A stretch of DNA of 64,000 bases from Carnegiea gigantea (lineage: Eukaryota; Streptophyta; Magnoliopsida; Caryophyllales; Cactaceae), in NCBI GenBank assembly GCA_029747015.1, contig JAKOGI010000448.1, positions 62,001-126,000 on the forward strand, read 5' to 3'. This document shows positions 33,301-45,900 of this stretch, in pieces. The position numbers and the translations under genes are program-made. Within the stretch, counting starts at the first letter, position 1. Each line of letters begins with the position of its first letter. Below the pieces are notes generated by a model. That model saw nothing but the letters and a program-made list of their open reading frames with translations. It had not been told where the DNA came from and did no database searches.

Positions 33301-36300
33301 AAGACAAAGCAGAGACAGACGTTTGGTTCACTGCTCTTAGTTCTTTAATTTCAAAGCAGCAGAATAGGCGTACAAGAAGTGAGATTTCTGACGTGAGTTT
33401 AATTCCATGACAAACCTTTCAAAATAATTAAATTCATCACAGTTTTGTTTAAGGAGATCTTATGGCTTTACTTTCACATATAGCAAATTAATGAAGAACA
33501 ATTTGAGCTCGTTTGTTTTTCTGCATTTGCCAAACATTCAATATTAAGAGAAAGCTGATTCAATTGTTCTTTACTTTTATTCAGTGGAATGATGCTGAAT
33601 CTGTTCAGAGTGATCGGCCTTTCGGTGCAGCTTTAGAGTTTTCTTCAGGTGTACGCGTTAGATTGTCTGTTGATTGGGGTGCTTGCTCAGATGTTGGGTC
33701 TGAACAATTGAATATGCAACCCCGGTTAAGCAGTGCAGATGGCTTTCGATTTGGTGGAGGAGATGGCTTTCGTCTTAGCGTTTCCAGTACTCCTAGCTGT
33801 TCAAGTACAGGTTCTGGACCAGATGATATAGAGTCATTAGGTGACGTTTATATATGGGGTGAACTTTGGTCTGATGCAGGTTTGCCTGATGCATCTGATG
33901 CCCTAATTCCTAAACCCTTAGAATCAAATGTAGTCTTAGACGTTCATCAAATTGGTTGTGGTGTCCGACATGTTGCCCTTGTAACTAGGCAAGGTGAGGT
34001 CTTCACCTGGGGGGAGGAGTCAGGCGGAAGACTTGGCCATGGAGTTGAAAAAAACTTCACACGGCCTCAGCTGGTTGAATTTCTCTCTATAACTAATGTA
34101 GACTCTGTTTCATGTGGAGAATACCATTCATGTGCTGTGTCAACATCTGGTGACCTATTCACCTGGGGTGATGGTGTCCATAATGTTGGACTTCTTGGCC
34201 ATGGCACTCATGCTAGTCATTGGATTCCAAAAAGAGTTTCTGGTCCTGTTGAAGGTATCCAAGTTATCTCAATTGCATGCGGCAGTTGGCATTCTGCATT
34301 GGTGACCGCCAATGGGAAGCTCTTCACATTTGGTGATGGAACATTTGGTGTTTTGGGCCATGGAGATCGAGAAAGTGTTCCTTATCCAAAGGAAGTGCAA
34401 CAACTAAGTGGCCTAAGAACAATGAAGGTGGCATGTGGAGTATGGCATACTGCAGCAATTGTAGAAGTTACAAACCCTTCTCCCTCTGGTCCTGGCATCC
34501 CTTCAAGAAAATTATTTACTTGGGGAGATGGTGACAAATACCGCTTAGGTCATGGAAACAAGAATACATATTTGCTTCCTACTTGTGTCTCTAATCTTAT
34601 TGATTACAACTTTCACCAGGTAGCATGTGGGCACAACCTCACAATTGCCCTTACAACATCAGGTCATGTGTTCACCATGGGTGGTACAACGCATGGTCAA
34701 CTTGGAAACCCACAAGCGGATGGCAAAGTACCTTGCTTAGTTCAAGACAAACTTGTGGGCGAGTTTGTGGAAGAGATTGCATGTGGGGCACACCATGTTG
34801 CAGTGCTCACTTCAAGAAGTGAGGTATATACGTGGGGTAAAGGAGCCAATGGACGATTGGGACATGGTGATGTGGAAGATCGCAAAACCCCAACATTGGT
34901 AGAGGCATTGAAAGATAGGCATGTGAAAAGTGTAGCCTGTGGATCAAATTTCACCGCCTCTATATGCCTCCATAAGTGGGTTTCTGGAGCTGACCAATCT
35001 GTTTGTTCAGGGTGCCGCCAAGCATTTGGTTTTACCAGAAAAAGGCATAACTGCTATAACTGCGGACTTGTTCATTGCCATTCATGCAGTTCTAGAAAAG
35101 CAGTAAGAGCAGCTCTTGCCCCCACACCAAGCAAGCCACATCGCGTATGTGATGCTTGTTACAATAAACTTAAGGCTACAACAACTGGAAATGCTTCATT
35201 GCACCACAAGAGGTCTACTGCTGCTCGTCGTTCAATTGATAGCTGCTCTAGGCTTGACAGACCTGAAACAAAATCTTCAAGGATTCTGTTATCTCCTATC
35301 ACAGAACCAGTTAAATACCTTGAGGTTAAGAGTAAAAGGTCAGAGGGCAAATCTGAGTCAGTCTCCATGGTTCGAGCTTCACAAGTACCGTCATTTCAAC
35401 TGCTGAAAGATATTGCTTTCCCTAGTTCTTTTAGTGCCCTTCAAACTCCTTCTAAGCCTGCTGGTCCAACACCACCTCAACCACCACCCTTTCCAGGCAA
35501 CTCATCAAGACCAGCTTCTCCTTACTCGAGAAGACCTAGCCCTACACGCTCTGCACCGCCTTCTAGGGGCGTCGTTGATAGTCTCAAGAAGTCTAATGAA
35601 CTTCTGAGCCAAGAAGTATCGAAGCTTCAAAACCACGTACTGAGGACATAACTTTAAACCTGTTTATTTCATATCATATTATAAAACCATGTTAACCATA
35701 CTTTAGCAGTTGAAGCCTTCTTACCCTTTGTCATTGAATTTTACTGATGCAGCTCAAAACTCTGAAGCAGAAGTGTGACTTCCAAGATGAAGAGATTGAA
35801 AAACTGCAGAAAAAGGTTAGAGATGCTTCTTTGTTTGCTACAGATCAATCCAACAAGTGCCAAGCTGCAAAGGAAGCTATTAGATCTTTTACTACTCAGG
35901 TGAGCACCTATATTTTTGCCTTTAAGAATTTTTGGAAGCTGAAAAGGAACGCAATTAACGGAAGACAGGAAAGATGAAGTTTTATGTATTTTCCATAGTA
36001 CTGGGCAGCAGACCTCAGATGCCCTCACAGTTTCTGATGATTTTAAGCTATTAGAATCTGTTTTAAATGCAGTATAAAATTGGCATTAAAATGGAATCAG
36101 TCACTTCTTCTAGTCCCATGGCCCATGGATTATGATTCTCCATAACAGAACAGTGGAGAAAAAAATTTGTTGTCCACATGTTTCATATTTCTTTCAATGA
36201 TAACAGTTTTAACATTACCCAAATACTCGAGATTTTATGCCTACATTAGATTTCCGCTGTATAGTTTCTTTTGTTACTTCTGTTATTTTCTGTCCTAAAC

Positions 36301-38819
36301 CTTTTTTTTATATGGTTGTTGACCCAATTTAGTAACAAAAAGCCCCTTATGTACTCGAACAAGCTGAGCATACTTAGTTCGCAAACTTTGGTAAGCTTGT
36401 ATGGTAAGACTTCACTTTTGATGGATCTATTAACTGCTTAGGCTTCTGTAGTCCCTCGCATTCTATTTCTTACTGAGTTGTCTTGTTTTATATTAAATTG
36501 TAGTCTATATTTTGGTAGGCTCTTCATCTAGACTATATTCCAGTCTTGGAATGGCCAAATTTAAGATTAATCTGTTTAAGGTTTTTAGCTATACAATTTT
36601 GCTGAGTGATTAATGGAAACATTTGAGCAGGTCCTCATGTGTCACATTCACCAAAAATCTTTTTGTTTCACTAGCTATGTTAGTGGAGAAAAAAGGAACA
36701 TTATGACCTACAATGGGATCACTAGAAGTGGAACGTGTACATAAGCTTTGCGCTTGGGCTAACAAGCGTGCCCATTTATGTGTATCAATAGTGGGGCGTC
36801 TCAACGCAGCCTAAATTCTTTCCTTTATAGGAAGTATCCGTTTACTAAAATCGCCTTTGCTGATGAGGCTAACTCATATCAAGATTTGGGCTGTTTTTGG
36901 CGTCTTAGAATATGTGGAATCGTACACGTAAGTCATGTGCAATCTGCAGAACAGCAAGCATGCATGGAGTGCAAACCAAGGATTTAAAATGCGGTTTCGG
37001 TTGCGATTTCGGTTTCGGTAACGATAAGGCGAAATTGCTCTAATACGGCAATTGCGTTCCATATCGCGCTATCGCGGCATGACAATGCTGTTCACCCAAC
37101 TTCAAAACCTTTCCAATGCGGCCGTTTCGTCGCAGTTCAGCCACATTTTGAATCCATGGTGATTGGTGCAAACAACATGATGTTTGATGCTCTAGAGTGT
37201 TTAAGAGAGATTTTAGGGTTCTAAAACTGTCACATGTTGCGCTTCCATGCATGACCATGCTCCTCATCTTGGGTGGATTCATACTGGGATGATGTCTTCT
37301 TGTTGTTTGACGGATATATAGAACATACTTCAAGACACCTTTAAAATTTGTAATTACATTTTTATGGTTGTACTGGAAGAGAAATTAAGTGATTTGTAAT
37401 TAATACTTTTCCTCCTCTCTTTTATGTCCTAATTGGCCCATCTTTCTTGGTGGTTTCTTGTTGACCTAGTTGAAAGAAATAATGGAGAAATTGCCCCCTG
37501 AAGTTCGTGAGAGTGAGACCTTTAAGGCAGTGCAAAGTCAAGCTTTAACTTTCATAGAAGCAAGCGAAAATGAAGCATCAGAGTCTCAGACTTCCTTGCC
37601 CGTGAGACTACAACCGGAACAGCAAAGTGTGCAAGAAAGTGAAGCTACTTCAACAAAGGGTTCCAAGATCATAACTTTAGACGCCTCTGTGATGGGTGAC
37701 CTGTCACAAGGTGGTGAAAGTTTGGGTCAATATGCTGATCCAGCATCTTCATCTGATCCAACCGAAGCTAATCAAGTGTCTAAAGAAGAGGTCCAAGACG
37801 AAAAGGAAGTACCCTCTTCTGAAGCATCAGAATCCGCAACTAATCAAGGCACCGAAAATGAAGCGCCTCTAGAGTCTAAGCAACCAACTTCTGTTGACAT
37901 GGACTCAGTGCCTAATCAAGGTAGGGTAACTGGGGTGACTCCACCTCAAGCCTCAACATCAAGGAGTGAGGGATCAAAGGAAAGTATTGAGCAATTTGCA
38001 CCTGGAGTTTACATCACTTACATACAACTTCGTAATGGGACTAAAGTCTTCAGGCGAGTCAGATTCAGGTAATTTACCCATTCTATATGCCTACCAGGAT
38101 TCAGATTAACAATGAACATTGGTTCTTTTTTGGTATAGATTCTGTTAATCCAATGGAAGACCTACTATCTGTTCAATCTGTACGGGACGCCGTAGCTAGA
38201 AATTTAACAAACCGTGAACATATTCCATCAGAAAGAAGAAGAAGAGGAAAAATGAATAAAAACAGGGGGAAAATCGCATGGAAGAACTTAATGATACATA
38301 CAAGGACATCATGCATCTCTGATGCCTCTGTATCCTATGATCTTCTTAACTTGATATAGACCTATTGCATATTGCATTCATGCTATAATTTTGGTGATGC
38401 TGTACCACAAAGTGCTTGTTGAAGATTTTGCCTAAAGCCTATAACTCTCATGGCATATCATTAGGAAAAAAATACAATTAGTAATTGAAGCCATTTCCCT
38501 CGCAACCTGTAATAGTGAAATAATCTAGTTGTTCCCTTTCTCATGGCCGGGGTTTGACACCTCTACTCATTTTGCTTGTTGAATTTGCAGCAAAAGAAAG
38601 TTTGCTGAGACACAAGCTGAGGAATGGTGGAAGAAAAATAGAGAAAGGGTGTTGCGGAAGTACATTCCACCTCCACAAAATAATGCAACATCACCCACAT
38701 TGGCCCCCTCTCCTCCACCACCAGCATCAGCCTCTCCCCTGCCCTCTGATCAAACGAGCGAAGATTCTATCAACAAAATAAGTGTAGATGAAAGCAAGCC
38801 AACGTCCTCGACAGCATAG
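30288..38819 (+). CDS. PRAF: PRAF protein: PH, RCC1 repeats, FYVE and BRX domains, nine exons
   Basis: Exons: 30288-30335, 32497-32583, 32846-32935, 33067-33153, 33294-33392, 33585-35636, 35753-35899, 37470-38068, 38591-38819. All introns are GT-AG, frames join, and the product is 1145 residues. Domains: PH (about 15-130; [25 protein letters not shown]), seven-bladed RCC1 repeats (about 220-600; repeated WG..GRLGHG and CG..H..A), and a FYVE zinc finger (about 608-668) with the plant variant [10 protein letters not shown] in place of RKHHCR. A Pro/Ser-rich linker and coiled coil (about 800-870, [10 protein letters not shown]) follow, then a C-terminal BRX domain (about 1045-1100; [11 protein letters not shown]). 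Family members bind phosphoinositides through PH/FYVE and are reported to act with small GTPases or at membranes. Introns 1 and 7 are large and hold repeats. Confidence 0.95.
30617..31110. repeat. Dispersed AT-rich repeat in PRAF intron 1
   Basis: 30617-30720 resembles the left arm at 11214-11310 (ATCAGATCAA, GAAGATGTAT.ATAC, ATAGATAAAAAAGTAATTTTAC). 30985-31110 resembles 11325-11460 (CTATTCAATTGTACAATTTGTTTTTT, AATTTAATA, CACTTAAGAAAT). This looks like one diverged copy of the same family. Boundaries are approximate. Confidence 0.5.
31180..31403. mobile_element. Tourist-like (PIF/Harbinger) MITE, copy 1, in PRAF intron 1
   Basis: The termini GGCTCTGATCTTTTCGTTGG and GGGCCTATCCTTTTCGTTGG (right end, reverse complement) pair, and TTA flanks both sides (31177-31179, 31404-31406). 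The interior is made of CCAACTTCAACC-like pieces. A second member lies at 59970-60263 in the opposite orientation. Confidence 0.75.
36985..37140. other. CpG-dense segment in PRAF intron 7
   Basis: The stretch runs from GCGGTTTCGGTTGCGATTTC to CGGCCGTTTCGTCGCAG. It has many CpG and CGG/TCG units, unlike the AT-rich intron around it. It may be one end of an unidentified mobile element. No gene is supported. Confidence 0.4.
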
Positions 38820-40226
38820 ATTATTCTACCAGAGTTCTCGTCGTCTATATGAGAAGTCTCTGCACATTTTGGTGGAGTTTGAGAATGACATTTTTGCTGG
38901 GTAGCTGAAATGAGTAGGAGAATCTGTGATATAAAGTAGCTGGTCATCAAAATTTTGGCAGACGAACTCGACATATTTTTTATTCAAAGTGTAACATGGC
39001 TTTATTTTTGCACTCCTTGGGCTCTCCATTGATAATGCCTATAGCTGTACAGATTTATTAACAATTTGATAATGAGGGGGAGATATCTCTCATAGTAGCT
39101 CAGTAATTTTTGGGCTTAACATGTCAGTATTTCCCCTGCGTTATTGGTTTTTAACAACCTGAACTTTAAAAGATTTGGATGTTAATATTCTGACCTTGAG
39201 GGACAGGCGCCAACATTTCATTTTTGGACATATTTATTGTCAATAATCAGTGTAAGGAAAAATCAGCCCCCATCACCCCAATTTCAGCTCACAATTAGGC
39301 AGTTTTTTTAAAAAAGTTTTTAGATTATTAAAAATAAATAGGTCCAAAAATCGTAATTTTGGGGTTTATTTCTCTAGTCCAGAACCCCCACATTTCAAAT
39401 TATCAATGGATTTTTTGGATCTCAAAACTCAAAACAGTATGATCTTTTAAAGCATTCATTTTAAATAGTACATGTTTGATTTTAGATTATACTTTTTTGG
39501 TAATTACAGATTATACTGTGCTTAAAATAAAATAAATATATGAAATTCAAGTTCCATATATTCATTTGTAAGTTCAAATTCCCTAAAAATATAATTTTAA
39601 ATACCAAATATAATATTGAAAACAAATACCTCAAATCTCCGATATTTCTTTTTGTGAAAACCTTAATTATTAAAATTCAGTAACTTTTTTGGGTTTTTAG
39701 AAGACAATGATATGAACTTTAGAAGCGGTGGAAACCAATAATTTGAACTTAAGAAATAGTCGTCAGCGCTATGAACTTTCAAACTTTTTACTATTAATAA
39801 TTCGTACTAGAGAAAACCATACCTTAGTGCTCTCATTTCGGCTCATCTTTTGGTAGTTTTTGAAGTATGAATTATTGATAGTAGAAATATCAAAAGTTCA
39901 ATTGCCGGTGATTATTCCTTAAGTTCAGATTATCGACTTCTGCAATTCTAGAGTTCGGATTATTAATCTCGGAAAATCTTGTTTTGGGGGGGGGGGGGGT
40001 ACTTTTTGTTTATTTCACAGAAGCGGAAAAAGAGCGGTTCTTCTACTTCCTGAAACAGCAAATGCATTCCCAAATCCCTTTCCCTCTTTTTAAGGTTAAG
40101 TGGCTGCATGAATTCCTGCATTTTAGGGTGTCTTAGACAGAGAGATCTTGGTTTTGGGGGGGGGGGGGGGGTGTTTTGCGTAGGGTTTAGTGTCAGTGAG
40201 ATTGTTGTGGTGAAATTGGAGATGCA
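38820..40226. other. PRAF 3' flank and region upstream of S26-like gene 1
   Basis: The first few hundred bases are probably the PRAF 3' UTR. A long inverted repeat sits at 39706-39963. G14 (39986-39999) and G16 (40156-40171) runs follow. The second lies 55 bases before the next start codon. No further gene is seen. Confidence 0.6.
39706..39963. repeat. Long imperfect inverted repeat (about 100-bp arms, 54-bp loop)
   Basis: Arms at 39706-39808 and 39863-39963 pair over most of their length; shared blocks include TGAACTTAAG.AATA, ATGAACTTT or TGAACTTTT, and AATAATTC.TACT. An RNA from here would fold into a long hairpin. It may be a foldback MITE or a young hairpin locus. Confidence 0.75.
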
Positions 40227-43200
40227 ATGTTACTTTCAATGAAATTGAAGCTTTGGCACCAATATCTTCGTCAAAAGGCCGCCTACTCCTATGTTCTCGC
40301 CCATCAGGTTTCTCTTTCTCTCTCTTCATTTGCTAATTTTGTGTTACATTTGCTGCTTGCTTGAATCAGTACACATATTACTCGATTCATGATCAAAATT
40401 GTTGCTTGATGTGTCTTAAATCCTTGGTGATTGCTTCAAATATAAGTTGAAAATGATAAAATGGGGGATAATTCTTCCGCCCAGGAGCTAATTTGATTGT
40501 TGAATTTTCACAGTGTTTGGACAGTGGAGTTTCAAAGAGATTTTTTATTTTAAAACTAAGAGTTACTATCTCTGTTGCTCAAAACCCATGTTTGGGTAAG
40601 TTGGACAAAATGGATTTTGAAAATTTGGGATTTGAAAAGAGCTTTTAGACCCCAAATTGGCGAACTCCCCTGTGAAATGTGACGCTTCTTAAGTTCGTGT
40701 GATATAGCTTTCGAGGTATACATTATGTTGAACATACATGGTAGGATTTCTATCTACATCACAAGGGTGGAGTGGGGAGCAACGCTTCCCACCCTTCCTC
40801 TGGAGACGACGGAAAGAAAAGGGTATGAAAGGAACATTTTGAGGTGGATCAAGATCAAAAGCTTCCTATGCCATACCTGTCTGAAAGCGATGAGTCAAAC
40901 AATGTCCCCCCCCCCCCCCCCAAAAAAAGGAAAAAGGGTTTTGTATGTCTAGTATAGAATTTTTGCTGTATTACTTACATTGCTTTTTGATTTCTTGTCT
41001 GTCAAAATGTTTCAACCTGGTGCTTATTGCTGGATGTTTGCTCCTAGGCTAGAGTTCTTTCTGAGAACTACATGCAAACAGTTACATTTGATCTGGACGG
41101 TGCTCATTTGTTCTGTTTGCCGACTATCGGGCTTTGACAGTCCATTTGACAGCATTTCCATTCTATTGAAAGAAAAAATTATTCGGCTTCTTTTTGCCCT
41201 CTAATTGTACAAGTTTATAACTTTGTGTGTTCACTTTGTTGCTTTATATATCTTCTCGTTTTCTTGCTGGTCAAAGCAAACCAAATGAAGGTATTGCTCA
41301 TCAAGAGCTCTAAAAGGTTAATTATATGTGACAACTGACAAGTGATTCATCATCAAGGATAAGAGCTACACAGTGTTTATCAGCTTCACCCAGTCTACTA
41401 ATCTTTAAGTTGCTTTATCCCTTATTTCCTAATGGTTTGAATGATGTCCTCTGTCCATCGAAACCTAAGATATTATATCATATGTTGAATATAATTGCCT
41501 GATTTCCGTGCTCTATTTTGAGTCGAAGTACGTCTTGCCCTCGGTGACCAAATCTGCAACTTTTTCTTGAAATAAAAAAGAACGTCTCTGCTCCCTTCTG
41601 TAAGTGTACCATTCACTTCTCTAAGCTAAAGTTTCCACATCTCTTGCACCAAGTTCATAGCAAATAATAAATGTAAGATAGTCAAGAATCAAGCTTGTCG
41701 AACTACACAAAGACTCTTAGAATTCGAGTTGTCTCCACTGCGCTTAATAGTGGGTTTGCTCTGTGCCTGGTCTATGCGGGATGAGATCTTGATTAGATTT
41801 TTCTCTTTTTGCTACTAAGTAAGTCACCCTTTTGTTCTTTGTTGATCATGATGCAGAAGTATGGTCGGCCTGAATTCACAGCTATAGAACGTTGGATCAC
41901 TGCAAGGAAGCATTATTTTCAGGATACAATGACTTATTTGTTCCAGAGCAAGGGTCTAGAGATGTCACCGAATATTTCTGCTGAAGACACGCTTGTTGTT
42001 CGGAAACTTCCTTGCCCAGATGCAGGGTAATGTCTTTTCTGTGCTAACTGGATCTATGACAAGGTTACTTGGATTAAAGCATTGTTATGGAATCTCGTGA
42101 GGTATGCTGTAGAGCTGGGAAGCACAACAGTTCCACAATCATAGGAGTAGGACTAAATGACTGAATTTAGAAACGAGAGAGAGGGGCTTTTTTTCTTTGT
42201 TTTAGTTTTTTTTGGAGGAGGTTCAGGTTAGGGAGTAAAACTGGTTTGAATGAGAATTTCTCTCTCCTCCATAATTTAAAGAACACACATTTTCTTAGCC
42301 GGCACCTAAAGTTTAAGCAAGATGGGTCACCCATGGTAAAAGACCTGATAGTCCGTTCACTCTGGAGACTATGGTCTGTGTTATTGGTTTGTTAGTGGGT
42401 CTTCTGCACTTCCTGTGTACAAAGCAGCAGTGTGTTGATTTCTTGTTGAAGTATATTACTAGTCTTGGTTTTTAGAAACATTCAAGAGTAGGAAATGTAG
42501 GCGTGCCTTTATTTATTCAGTCTCGAAGTACTTCTGAATCTCTGATTGCAACTTGCCCTTATAGTAATTGCATGTATTTTAATTTAATATTTGTTTCTAG
42601 GTCAAGGAGACATCGTGAGCAGATTAATGTGGGTGATGTGATCATTATGAAGGACCCTTATGACTCAGATAACCATATGGTCAGGAGGTTGGCTGCTTTG
42701 GAGGGATACGAAATGGTTTCCACTAAAGATGAAGACGAGTCTTTTGTTCTAGAAGATGGTCAGTGTTGGGTGCTTTCTGACAACAAAAGTTTGAAGCCAA
42801 AGGTTAACACTTAAAACTTATTTCAAGGAATTTGATATTTCCATCACCTATCTACTGCCTTGTGCGGTTGTGCCTGCTAATAATAGTTGAATTTTTCATG
42901 TTATACATCATTAAGCCATCATACATGTATACATTAAAAGAAACTTTCACCCATTTCATGCATAATGACACATTGGCACCATTCATGCATCAGCACTAGA
43001 TAAATATTGTAGCTGTTGCTTGAGGAGAACCTACTAGGATAAGCAGTGAGTACTACTGCCTCTCCAAGGGAGAGGTTTTGGTTTCAAATCCTGCCCAATA
43101 TGCTCACCTCCTCTTTTGCAAGATTTACCCCCCTCCTCACACCCCAGGGCCAGGAGGGGGTCTGGAGTCTGGACCTCATCTACAAAAACTAATTAATTAT

Positions 43201-44295
43201 TAAAAAATATTGAAGCTGTTACTTCTTCTAATGTTCCAGCCATGCTGCCCCCCTCTCTACACACACCCACACACTTGTGCATGTCTGGCGGTTGGATTTG
43301 CTTGTGTTGATTGTCGGTCATCTAGGTACGTTGCATCTGTGGTCAAATTAGTTGAATGATTTGTTTGCGTCCAGTCTAAGTATCTGCAGGTGTTTATTTT
43401 TCTGTCGGCTGTAGTTGAGCTAAATTATTTATGCCTCTGCCCTTCGCTATTTCATGTTGCATGCCACCTTTGCTCTTTCTTTCTCGTTTTTCTTTAGTGT
43501 GATGCATGTTTCCTGCTCCTATGTGTGCAGTTGGAAGGGAGGGATGCATTTGATACTTGGTAGCTTAAAGTTTAATATGAGTTTCTTGCATGGATTCTGG
43601 ACTCCAGTTGACTAGTGGAGATCTATACTGCTTGAACTAAGCTATAAATATCCTATGCAGAAACTGGAGCTGAACTGAAGATTAGTTCAGGTGTCAGACT
43701 CTGAGATTCTGATATTTCCACATGTCAATGTGGTCTGAGATGAAATATTAAGTGTCCATATCTATGTGAGGGTCAAGTACCTGCTGTAACCTGTAGGTAC
43801 TTTAGGTAAAATGAAAAGTATGATTAAGTAGTAGCCCCCCCCCAACCCCCCCCCCCCTCCCCCAAAAAAAAGAAGTTTCTTCAGCGGAATGCATTTAGCA
43901 TTCAGTAAACTGATTCAAAGGGATATGTTTGTTCTTATTGTCAGTAGTGACGTACTTGGCATGGGGCATTTTTATCTTTGGCAGGAATCTAAAGACAGTC
44001 GTACATTTGGACCAATATCTGTGACAGACATTGTGGGTAGAGTCATCTACAGGTGTCGAAACCATCAGGACCACGGCTTCATGGTGAACAGGTGAGATTC
44101 TTTATAGACTGAGATACGCCTTCCTGTTGGACTTTCAAGACTAACTCGAGAATGACAAGCGCTTGATTTCTGTCTCTTGATTTATATAGTAGGCTCAGCA
44201 TGTCCAGAGACATGCCAGTTCTGTATGCTGAACTGCCTTACATGAGAGAACTTTATGACCAGAAAAATAAAGGAAGCAAGGATTCTCAATCATGA
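40227..44295 (+). CDS. S26 signal-peptidase-like protein without catalytic residues, gene 1 (five exons)
   Basis: Exons: 40227-40307, 41857-42026, 42601-42802, 43985-44091, 44190-44295. All frames join; the product is 221 residues. The fold signatures of the S26/inner-membrane-protease family are present: INVGDVIIMKDP, GQCWVLSDN and DSRTFGPISVTDIVGRVIYR. The usual catalytic G-x-S-M-x-P reads GLEMSP (Glu for Ser), and the catalytic Lys position in the HMVRRLAALEG segment is Arg. This agrees with the plant At2g31140/At1g06200 group, as I remember it. The protein is likely non-proteolytic, perhaps mitochondrial. The start ATG at 40227 is preceded by an overlapping 7-codon ORF (40222). Exon 5 has a TAGTAG acceptor that allows a one-residue length choice. 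Length and exon pattern equal those of gene 2. Confidence 0.85.
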
Positions 44296-45244
44296 GTAGA
44301 CGTCTAGACATGCAGGTATTTGTTTGTGTCTTCTTTGGGTGAACTTATAGCCAACATTTTCTGGCTTGCTTACCCGTCATCTCTCTTCAGGGCTGCAGTG
44401 AGAAGTTGTCTGGCTCTAGATTCATTTACGGTGATATGACAGCAGGAAAGAGTAAATCCTAAATGGTTGGCCTTTGTTCTGGATTTCACAGATAGAACTG
44501 GGAGCTGCAATATAGGGAACTCTGTTTTTATATGTAATAACTATTATGAAGTATGGACCTTTTGGTGTTCATCACTCGTCTTCAGCTACTCTTTCTTTAG
44601 TCATATTCTGGCCTTAACCTAGCACATGATCAGTTGAATTTGCTGAAATATCCAGTATTACTACCTGGGAAGATGATGTTGAATGACTTGTTGAGCCATC
44701 CAAATTACGAAATAGGTGGTGTGATAAGATTTGCCACACCTTTCAATAAGGACGTATGGATTTAAGTTTCAATGAAGGCATGCAACTGTAAGGATTGCAA
44801 TTCTCAAGTCTCACTGATTGCAATTTATAATTCAAATTAGGTACCTGATTTTGATTTCATTTTGTATTCACACCGGTATTTTTTATCAGCAGCATGATCA
44901 AATCGTAATGGACAAAAGTAAGTACAAATACTTCATTTTGCAAAAGGGTAACTCTCTATTAAGGTGGAAGAAAATAGTGAGACAAAGTAACTCTCTATTA
45001 AATGAATAATTAGGAGCCTACTATGAAGCAACTCTCTATCAAACATCACTATATGTGGGAATAGAAAAAGATACTTTTTTGGTTTCTTTTTCAGAGGTAA
45101 GAATGGGTAATGTCCCTATATTTGGCAAGTTTGTGTTGTATATTTCTAAAAACCAAGGAAAATGCTCTTACTCTTTCTGGGTAAAGCTATCAGACATGAA
45201 AATTCAAGAGGGACTGGTTAATGCAGGTGATCCCTCATTTTCAG

Positions 45245-45287
<43 letters not shown>

Positions 45288-45307
45288 TTTGAGGTAGCAG
45301 TTTAAGC
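44296..45307. other. Intergenic DNA between the S26-like paralogues
   Basis: Gene 1 3' flank, then AT-rich DNA. AACTCTCTATTAA-like words recur near 44950, 44988 and 45031. A (CT)n run lies at 45246-45283. No gene is seen. Confidence 0.55.
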
Positions 45308-45443
45308 ATGAACAGAATAAGGGCGAAGCTTCTCAAGCTCAAATATTTGAGTAATGTCTTCAAACTATCCCTCATTTATTCTGAAACAAAGATGGCCTAC
45401 TCCATTGCTCTTGCTTCCAAGGTTTCTCTCTCTCTCTCTCTCT
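45246..45443 (+). repeat. (CT)n microsatellites around the first-exon candidate
   Basis: CT runs lie at about 45246-45283 and 45426-45443, with another impure run near 45536-45557. The donor GT of 45308-45421 begins the second run. Confidence 0.9.
45308..45421 (+). other. Candidate alternative first exon (or remnant) of S26-like gene 2
   Basis: ATG at 45308 opens 38 codons ending at a GT donor after 45421 in phase 0, with C-terminal AYSIALASK. The exon 1 proposed for gene 2 (46684-46779) ends NYSIALASK, also in phase 0, and both donors run straight into (CT)n. The DNA around both donors is homologous. It could splice in frame to 48581, or it may be left from a lost third copy. Confidence 0.5.
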
Positions 45444-45756
45444 GTGTGTCTGCGTTTTTTTTTTTAAAAAAAAAAACGGTGTCCCTTTTTTAATTTTCTT
45501 GAATTTAGTAAGTACTAACTAATTTTTATCTGTGTCTCTCTCTTTCTCTCTCTCTCTGCTTTTGTTGCTTCTGAGTATTTGTCTTCCTGTTATTGTTAAT
45601 TCATAATATGTTGAATGGATTCAAGTTGCATTTTGAACTTATATGCACCTAGGTTATGGAGGATATTTTAATCCAAAAGTTTGGAAATGGTGATTCTTTA
45701 CTTATGTGATGAGTAAATGGTGTGTAGATATCAAAAAAGAGTGTGTTAATGCCTTT

Positions 45757-45900
45757 TTTTTATTTTTTTGGCGAGAGATAGGAAAGAATTCATTAATCAA
45801 TAAGCCATATGATATCTACAAGATGCATTCAACATAAACGAATACAAGTTCTAATGAAAAAACACAATCTGCATTATGAGAAAATTAATTTTAAATACAT
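45757..45900 (-). mobile_element. Possible 3' tail of a LINE
   Basis: An impure T run is followed by GGCGAGAGATAGGAAAGAATTCATTAAT, close in style to the LINE 3' end at 23121 (T run, GGATAGGAAAAGGTAATAT). No coding sequence or target duplication was recognised, so this is tentative. Confidence 0.3.

Noticed and set aside
36610..36804. Minus-strand open frame of 64 codons in PRAF intron 7
   Set aside because: No recognised domain, lies in an intron, and no start or splice context supports it.
38087..38359. Open frame between PRAF exons 8 and 9, Arg/Lys-rich
   Set aside because: Splicing 38068 to 38591 restores the BRX domain exactly; the frame here is intronic.
44940..45045. Three AACTCTCTAT(T/C)AA words as a regulatory array
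   Set aside because: Only three copies at uneven spacing; too weak to separate from chance in AT-rich DNA.
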